DNA of 64,000 nt from NCBI GenBank assembly GCA_003971905.1, contig RSEE01000024.1, positions 558,001 through 622,000 of the forward strand, in the 5' to 3' direction. This document shows, piece by piece, positions 58,036 to 64,000 of this stretch (the first letter of the stretch is position 1; each line of letters opens with the position of its first letter). Origin of the DNA: Moniliella sp. 'wahieum'. Lineage: Eukaryota; Basidiomycota; Moniliellomycetes; Moniliellales; Moniliellaceae. Position numbers and translations under genes: made by a program. Under the pieces are notes generated by a model. That model ran no database searches. It saw only the letters and a program-made list of their open reading frames with translations, and was not told where the DNA came from.

Positions 58036-59660
58036 TCACGCCTTAGAGCGTGCATCGACCAATCGACATACCACTCTGGAAGAATACCCACCCGCTTGGG
58101 TTCGTCCGCCTCGGCATTCGTAGGTTGCCGCACCGCCGCGTCCACGTTCATCTTCTCCACCTCGTCCTCGGGCAAAGGGTTGATTTCCACCTGTGCCCCC
58201 CCAGCCGAGCGGGAAATGCGAAACACCCTTCCGGCTCGCACCGCTTCGCCTCCGCGGGCAAAGTGATTGGTTTTCAAGTCGTCGGCCAGCACGCGCTGGA
58301 TGTGGTCCAACAAGGTCGAGGCCAGGTTCAAGCAGGCCTGTGGGTCCCAGCCATGAGGTTTGTTGCGTACCAGACGAGGAAGTTCCAACGTTTTGAACAT
58401 CTCCCCCCACCGCACCGTTCCCCGACGAGTCTTGTATCCGACGTAGATGTTGGGCACGCCCAGGAGGAAGGATTGAAAGTCTGGGCAGCACTGGGGTCAG
58501 TCATACCCTTTTGGCACTACGTTCGGTACCCGAATCAACGCATGGCGCACTTACAAAAGCGTACCAACTTCTTCTCGAAGAACATTCGGTCCCGTTGGGA
58601 GGTTAGTTCTGCCGTCGTCTTGAGCTCCACCAGCTTATTGGATTCGTCAACACAGTCCACTTCGCCTCCCATGATCTGTCGCCCCTGAGGTCAGCTGCCC
58701 AATTCAACCGACAAGGGGAGAAGTTCGTACGATGCGCGTGTTTCCCAGCCATGATCGCGTTAGTATACACCATTGTTCGTTCGTGTTCACATTCCCGCCC
58801 CAGCCTGGAGGCGGCGGGGCGCGGAGGTCGATCGAAGGCGCGGACGACCTAGGACTGCCCAACCGTTGGTCCGACTTGGGCGCCGTCGCCTGCTCGTCAA
58901 CCGTGCAATACGACTCAAAACTGTATCCTTGGTAGGTACCCCTCCGTCGCGCAAAGTTCTCCATCTCGGCTACCTTGGCCACGTAGCTTTCCTGGCTGCA
59001 GTATTGCTCGAGGTAGACCGTTTGCCCTAGCTGGGAACACAAGCGGAGTAGTAAGCACCAACACAGCGTCCTTACGGAGGTCAAGGTTTGGCGGGGGGGG
59101 AGAGGGGGCACGCACCATCTGTGCATTGAACTGGAACCCATCGCGATCGTCGTACAAGAGCGTGCAAAGTTTGGTCATGATCCCACGAAAGGTCAGCAGG
59201 TGGAGGCCCGACAGCTGAGCCGCCGCGTGCGAGTCGGCTTGGCCACGCGCACGCACCTCCAACAGAGAATCCAAGCGATCCGGCGCCAAGTGGCTGGGCA
59301 CAAACCGTTCCAAACCATAGTTGAGATCGAGCTCGCGCGGGTGCGGAGTCTCCTGGCTCGGCGCAAATGGGTCCCGGAAACGTTTGCGACCGCGGTTGTC
59401 CACGTGCATCTTGCGCTCGGCGTCGTAGGAGAAGGCGCCCCACCTCATTGGCTGGCCCACCTGCGTCCGAGGCTGGTGCGTCCAATGCCGGACGGACCCA
59501 ACAAGAAAGATGCGTGGGTCGGACATGCCCAAAGCGTGGCAGGGGTGGTGCGGGTGGTGGACAATGCGAGTGGCGATGGGGGGGGGCAGCCACTGGCGTC
59601 TGTATGGGTGCTGTGTTCGGATTTGGGGGTTGGAATCGATGTGCGTGCGGCCTGGGCCAT
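58036..59660 (-). CDS. RAI1: Decapping nuclease RAI1
   Basis: A DXO/Rai1-family enzyme that removes faulty mRNA caps and supports the 5'-3' exonuclease Rat1. The likely start is ATG 59660 (MAQAARTSIPTPKSE), with one shift in a C10 run, then GQPMRWGAFSYDAERKMHVD, LDLNYGLERF, LHLLTFRGIMTKL. Introns: 59115-59031 (85 nt), 58730-58685 (46 nt), 58554-58481 (74 nt), all GT-AG. Active-site blocks follow: RGTYQGYSFESYCT, NTNEQWCILTRSWLG, GGEVDCVDESNKLVELKTTA (metal-binding E-V-D and E-L-K), FFEKKLVRF, FQSFLLGVPNIYVGYKTRRG. The protein ends soon after VGILPEWYVDWSMHAL; the exact stop is unclear because that frame stays open to 57642, into the 3' end of the SAPS gene. Confidence 0.85.
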
Positions 59661-59993
59661 CTCACGCGTCTTTGGATATTACGAAAGTTTTACCGGTGGA
59701 CGGCACCCTTGCCACGCAGCTGGTTCCCCATGGCATGTGGCACCCCTAATTAAAAAGAGACAATACGCCCTGAAAAGTGTGCACATTGTCCTGCCACAAC
59801 GACTGATTGGTTAGGTACGCGCCCCACCCCCGCCCAAGACGCCAACCACGCTATCCCACTGTAACCAGCAAAGCTACAGCGCTCTTCAGTCCACTTTTCT
59901 CCCCGCTCAGTCCCAAAGAAAATAACAGTATGACCATGATGCATGACGTATGTGATTTTGAGGGGTAGGGCGGGGAGCCAAGTCCACTTATAA
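59661..59993. other. Short intergenic region
   Basis: Between the RPS3 stop and the RAI1 start, both genes on the minus strand. No further feature is seen. Confidence 0.4.
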
Positions 59994-60804
59994 TTAGGCC
60001 TCGACGGGGGTCGCCTCGGCCGGGGCCGCCTCAGGGGCAACAGCAGCAGCTGGAGGCGTGAGGTACGACACGGAGGAAGGCTGGGTAACCTCGACCTCGG
60101 CCTTGGGCTCGAGGATGGTGACAGCGTCTGGAAGGGGGAAAGGCTTGCCGGCCCGGCCGGTGGGGTCCCACGCGTGCATGATTTTGACCTTGATGCCGAG
60201 CACGCCCTGCTTCATCAATACGTGGCGCACGGCAATGTCCACGTAGTCCTTGTGGGGCTGACCGGTGTGGATCATGAAACCGTCGGTGAACTTCATGGCC
60301 TTGGCTCGGGCTGCACGCAGCTTGCCTGACACAATCACCTCGCAGCCCTTGGCGCCCGACTCCATCACGTAGCGCAGCACACCATACGCAGCGCGGCGCA
60401 CGGCAAGACCACCGAGTAGCTTGAAGCGCAGCGACTCGCACTGGGCCGTGGCGTGCAGGCCACGGTTGTCAATCTTCTCCGCGTAGAGCTCCAGCGAGTT
60501 GTCCGGGAAGCGGAAACGCTTTTGAACCAGCGCCGTCAGCTCCCGAATGCGGCGGCCACGCTCCCCAAGCACGAGTTGGGTGTGGGTGGCGCGGATGATG
60601 ATCTCAGTCGTGGCCTGCGTCACCCGGATCTCGCAGCCCGAGTAGCCCTCCTCCGACAGCTCACGCGTGAAAAACTCATTGAGCTCAGCGGCAAAGACGC
60701 CGTCCGCGACAAACTGAAAAAGAGGCAGTCAGGCTGTGTTCTTATACCAGACACGGGGACGGGATACACACCTTGCGCGCCTTGGAGCCGCCAATGTTAG
60801 GCAT
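59994..60804 (-). CDS. RPS3: 40S ribosomal protein S3 (uS3)
   Basis: A core 40S subunit protein at the mRNA entry tunnel, 250 residues, fully intact. Exon 1 (60804-60772) codes [11 protein letters not shown]. The 58-nt intron (60771-60714) is GT-AG with a C/T-rich acceptor. Exon 2 begins [20 protein letters not shown]. The KH domain reads [20 protein letters not shown] then [17 protein letters not shown], with the GxxG loop as GERG. The C-terminal S3 domain has [40 protein letters not shown] and [16 protein letters not shown]. The tail is Ala/Glu-rich and ends at 59994. The intron after about ten codons is typical of fungal ribosomal protein genes. Confidence 0.97.
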
Positions 60805-61988
60805 GGTGGATGCGTGGTGGAGGCGTTGCAGCGGCCCACGCCCAATGGCCATCCATAGGCTCCACTCCTGGGGGAGAGACGGGGCAGCAACCCTACGGCC
60901 AATTCGTGGGGCGCCCTGCCGCAGCAGGGCTGCTGTGCTTGGGGGTGTGATGAGTGGTGAGTGATGAGTGATGCGCGACCGGTGACCGGTGATGGTCGAT
61001 GGGCTGGGGTGCGTTCACACATTCAATCTGAGATCTGAATGTTGAAGCAGGCCACTGGCCATTCCCTGGTCCCTGCCCTTCCCCATCGCGTGGGCTGGGT
61101 TGCCGCCTTGCCTTTGCGTCCGCCCTCCCCGGGCTGAGAAAGTACGGTATCATATATCATTCCTCCTGGCCCACTATTGCCTCTGGGTGCGGGTCCTACA
61201 GGAGTCCAGGACGGCGGGTCGCAACAGGCGGTCACAGCATGTGCGCCACAACTCCACCAGGCTGCAGTTCAATATAAACGTCCTCGTGATTTTCTCAAGC
61301 TCAGTGGTACAGCGGGCCCCTGGACGTCCTGGACCATTGACAGTCGACGTTTTCAACTGTCGATCAACGTCCCCCGGACCGGGGTGCCGCCACGACTCAT
61401 TCAAGGGTATTGCTTGCACCCAGTGCTGCTATCCCTCTCTATCCTCTGCGACTACCACCGACCGCGAGCCAGTTGCCCAGCCAGACCGTCATGGTTACCG
61501 TGTTGCGCAAGCGCTCAAGCCTCTTCCATTGATTCCCCCCCGGCTTTGAGCTATATGAGCACCCCGGGCTTGATGGCAACTGTCAGTTCTCTGTCCCAAC
61601 TGTATCGCGCACTGGGCCGACTACATAATAATTGCCTTCCAGGACAGCAACACTGCTGTCACTTCCTGTTTCAACGCTGGGGCAGACTGTCCCGTTCGGC
61701 TCCCTCACTCTGGCACCCTTCGTGCCCTATGCCCGTCAGAGGTGGGAGCGCAGCGCTGCGAGACCACGACTTGGAGGCACGACGAATGGGGAAGACAAGG
61801 GCAGCAATAATCGTGCGTGCGCGCATATGACGTAAGACGGCGTGATCCCAGGCCAGCGACCCCCCTTTTATTGGCAAAGTCAGCGAGCGGTTCAGGTTCA
61901 GTTCGGGTGGCCGGAATCGACCAAAGACCATCACCATCTACCTGCTGGGCCTGTCTGCGCTCTGCTCGCTTCGCCCTCCTGCGTTCCA
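60805..61988. other. Divergent promoter region (RPS3 / RMD1-like)
   Basis: About 1.2 kb shared by the divergent RPS3 and DUF155 genes. Short open frames (for example 61177-61830) overlap on both strands and have no known motif. GTGATGA repeats lie near 60950-60970. Confidence 0.4.
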
Positions 61989-63554
61989 ATGCCAGCCAAG
62001 CCAATAGGCGCGAGGGACAACCCACGCCCTGGCCCCCAACGCTCCACCAAGGCCCTCGGCAAATTCAAGATCCTGCCCGATGGCGCTGATGTGCCATCTG
62101 CCCCTCATCCACCACCCTCGGCCGACCCCGGTCCTTCCCCCGACGAAGACAGCAGCGACGACATGGACGACAACGACGAGCTCTCCGAGCAGCAGGCTTT
62201 CCTTGACCGCATCCCCGAGGGATCCATGCGGCGCGATGCGCGCCGCCTCACCCGCAAGGCCCGTGCCGAGCTCCCCCGTGTTACGGCGTATTCCACCGCT
62301 ACCTCCTACCGCATGGCCGACCTGGTTACCTGGCTCACCGCACGCAAGGCGACCCATCATACCAACCCAATGACGTTTGATGAGTGTGTCTATTCCACCT
62401 ACACGTACAAAACCATGCAAGACATTCTCAGTGGCACCAATAAACCGCATCCTCCCCCCCTTCCCCAGGCTAGTGCGGACAACCATCCGCCTCCCCGTCG
62501 CCCTCCACCTTACTGGCCTCCACCCACGGGCAATCTTATCGGAATTCCAGAACTGAGCGAGGAAGCTGAGGCTGAGGCGGAAGCTGAAGCGCAAGCTGAG
62601 CTCGCGGACGAAACACACGCATTGCTCAGTGGCCATGCAACCGACTCTGCTACCGAGAGCGGGACAGATCACTGGGCAAATGGCTTTGGCTTTGGAGAGG
62701 CGCGTGCTCTTGCCGTGGGCAAGGGGTTGGAACAGACCGTTAAACCGACCACCGAGGAAGCAGGCGAGCGCTTGGAGCATGCGCGGCGCCGTCGCCGCGA
62801 GCGTTTCGCCGTTGACAACCATATTCCCGAGGTCTTTTTTATGGAGTACGGGGCGGTGGTTATTTGGGGTATGACAGAACATGAGGAGCATCGTTTACTC
62901 CGAGAAATCCGCCGGTTCGAAGTGGAGCGGGTGGCATCCGATGACATTGAGTCGGAAGACCTAAACTGGTATTTGGCCGACTATTCCCGGATCTACAATG
63001 ATGTGATCACGCTGCGTAAGGGTAGTGGCTACATGACCAAACTTTCCCTTTCGCATGCTCTGGCTCAGTCGACCAAGATCTCGTTCTTTGAGGGGGTGAT
63101 TGACAACACAATTGACAGCACCAAGGATATTCCTCAATCGATCGCCGAGAGTGGTACCATTGGGCTCCCACCGAAGGATATCATGAAGCAGATTGGCCAC
63201 CTGTTCATCCTGCGTATGAATCTTCACCTTGTTGGCTCTATTGTCGACTCCCGAAATCTTTTGGGCACAACCTGATTTGGAACCGCTTTACTCGGCGGCT
63301 CGCTCCTATCTCGAAATTCCACAGCGGATCGATCTGCTCAACACGCGCGTGGAGGTGCTGCAAGACATGCTTCAACTACTTAAGGACCAAGTGTCCACGG
63401 TTCATTCCGAGTGGCTCGAAATTATCGTCATTGTGCTCATTATTGGGGAGATTGTGCTGGGTTGTGCGACCAGTATGTTGATATCTTTGTCATTTGCGTT
63501 ACAAAGTTGGATACTGACAGGACTGCTGTAGTGTTCGTCGACCTGTACGTTTGA
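61989..63554 (+). CDS. RMD1/RMD8-like DUF155 protein
   Basis: A membrane-anchored protein of the fungal RMD1 (sporulation, DUF155) family; the human relative RMND1 acts in mitochondrial translation. The start is ATG 61989 (MPAKPIGARDNPRPGPQ). A disordered Ser/Asp-rich lead is followed by RVTAYSTATSYRMADLVTWL and DECVYSTYTY. The DUF155 core reads IPEVFFMEYGAVVIWGMTEH, ESEDLNWYLADYSRIYNDVI, LSLSHALAQSTKISFFEGVI, DIPQSIAESGTIGL, ILRMNLHLVGSIVDS. One frame change near 63243 leads to PEIFWAQPDLEPLYSAARSY and LNTRVEVLQDMLQLLKDQ. The C-terminal membrane helix WLEIIVIVLIIGEIVLG is split by a 71-nt intron (63461-63531). Exon 2 adds FVDLYV and TGA at 63552-63554. An Ala/Glu repeat (EEAEAEAEAEAQAE) lies in the linker. 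Confidence 0.87.
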
Positions 63555-64000
63555 GTAGAGCTTTCCCCTCCTCCGTTTTCCCTCTGTATACCAATTATTT
63601 TTATCTTTTCCTGCTCCATATCAACGTTCCTGCTCCATGTCAACGTATCAGACTTGTACATTTTGTGCTTTCTGCATTCAGGGCCATTCACTCCGGTCCC
63701 ACGATGCAGCTGATGATCCGCGGCTCAGACGCCTACAACTTTGTACATCCTTGTCGTCTGCTCGAGCGTGCAATTTTCTGTGGGTGCGCTCAAATACCGG
63801 GATGACCATGTTGAGCCGCAACCTTCACACATTGCAACCGTAAAAACCAAAAAATGGTCGGATACCTTCAACTGTCGCGGGCCAGGAAGTGGCCACGGCT
63901 GAGTGAGCGCTCACGGTGAGCCTCACGCCGAGGTAGGCATGGCGAGGTACCACGGCTTGAAGAATCAAGCACAAAGGAAGGTCCAAAAGATTGAGGCAGC
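63555..64000. other. Intergenic, window end
   Basis: 3' region of the DUF155 gene. No further gene is recognised. Confidence 0.4.

Overview
The window is nuclear DNA from a fungus, most likely a basidiomycete. Coding regions are GC-rich. Introns are short and GT-AG (46 to 107 nt where I could place both ends), and one tRNA-Leu carries its own intron. Every recognisable gene is an ordinary fungal gene. The phylum is inferred from gene style and was not tested by phylogeny.

Layout: an unknown multi-exon gene on the minus strand (0.2-1.8 kb); D-lactate dehydrogenase (2.1-3.8); a DUF1748 mini-protein (4.1-4.5); an unknown serine/arginine-rich protein (5.3-6.6); a GYPP-repeat, Cys-tail small protein (7.4-7.7); a small signal-peptide membrane protein (10.3-10.6); a GH127 (DUF1680) beta-L-arabinofuranosidase (12.0-14.2); NAD-dependent glycerol-3-phosphate dehydrogenase on the minus strand (14.5-15.6); Nit2-type omega-amidase (16.9-18.0); a 6.3-kb stretch with no convincing gene; an MFS hexose transporter (24.4-26.1); tRNA-Leu(AAG); ADE2 (27.9-29.7); 14-3-3 (31.4-32.2); a DsbA-fold protein (32.7-33.6); GPC1 acyltransferase (34.4-36.0); an RRM+R3H RNA-binding protein (36.7-38.2); a Mig1/CreA repressor (40.7-42.5); cytosolic aspartyl-tRNA synthetase (46.2-47.9); Scd6/LSM14 (49.7-51.3); RACK1 (52.2-53.1); a SAPS-domain Sit4-associated protein (54.2-57.8); RAI1 (58.0-59.7); ribosomal protein S3 (60.0-60.8); an RMD1/DUF155 protein (62.0-63.6).

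The genes do not form a pathway cluster. Several concern carbon use (lactate and glycerol-3-phosphate dehydrogenases, a hexose transporter, the Mig1-type repressor, an arabinofuranosidase). Another set concerns RNA and translation (RPS3, RACK1, Scd6, RRM/R3H protein, RAI1, AspRS).

Two patterns stand out. First, the long intergenic regions hold many short tandem arrays with a strict 7-bp period. Most units contain a self-complementary 4-bp core (AGCT, CTAG, CGCG, CATG, CCGG, ACGT, TGCA, GGCC and others) followed by a trinucleotide that is usually TGA, TCA or TAA. Second, many conserved genes are broken by one-base shifts that are not introns. Most are repaired by adding one C or G, which points to uncorrected homopolymer errors in the assembly, although a few neighbouring genes are perfectly intact.
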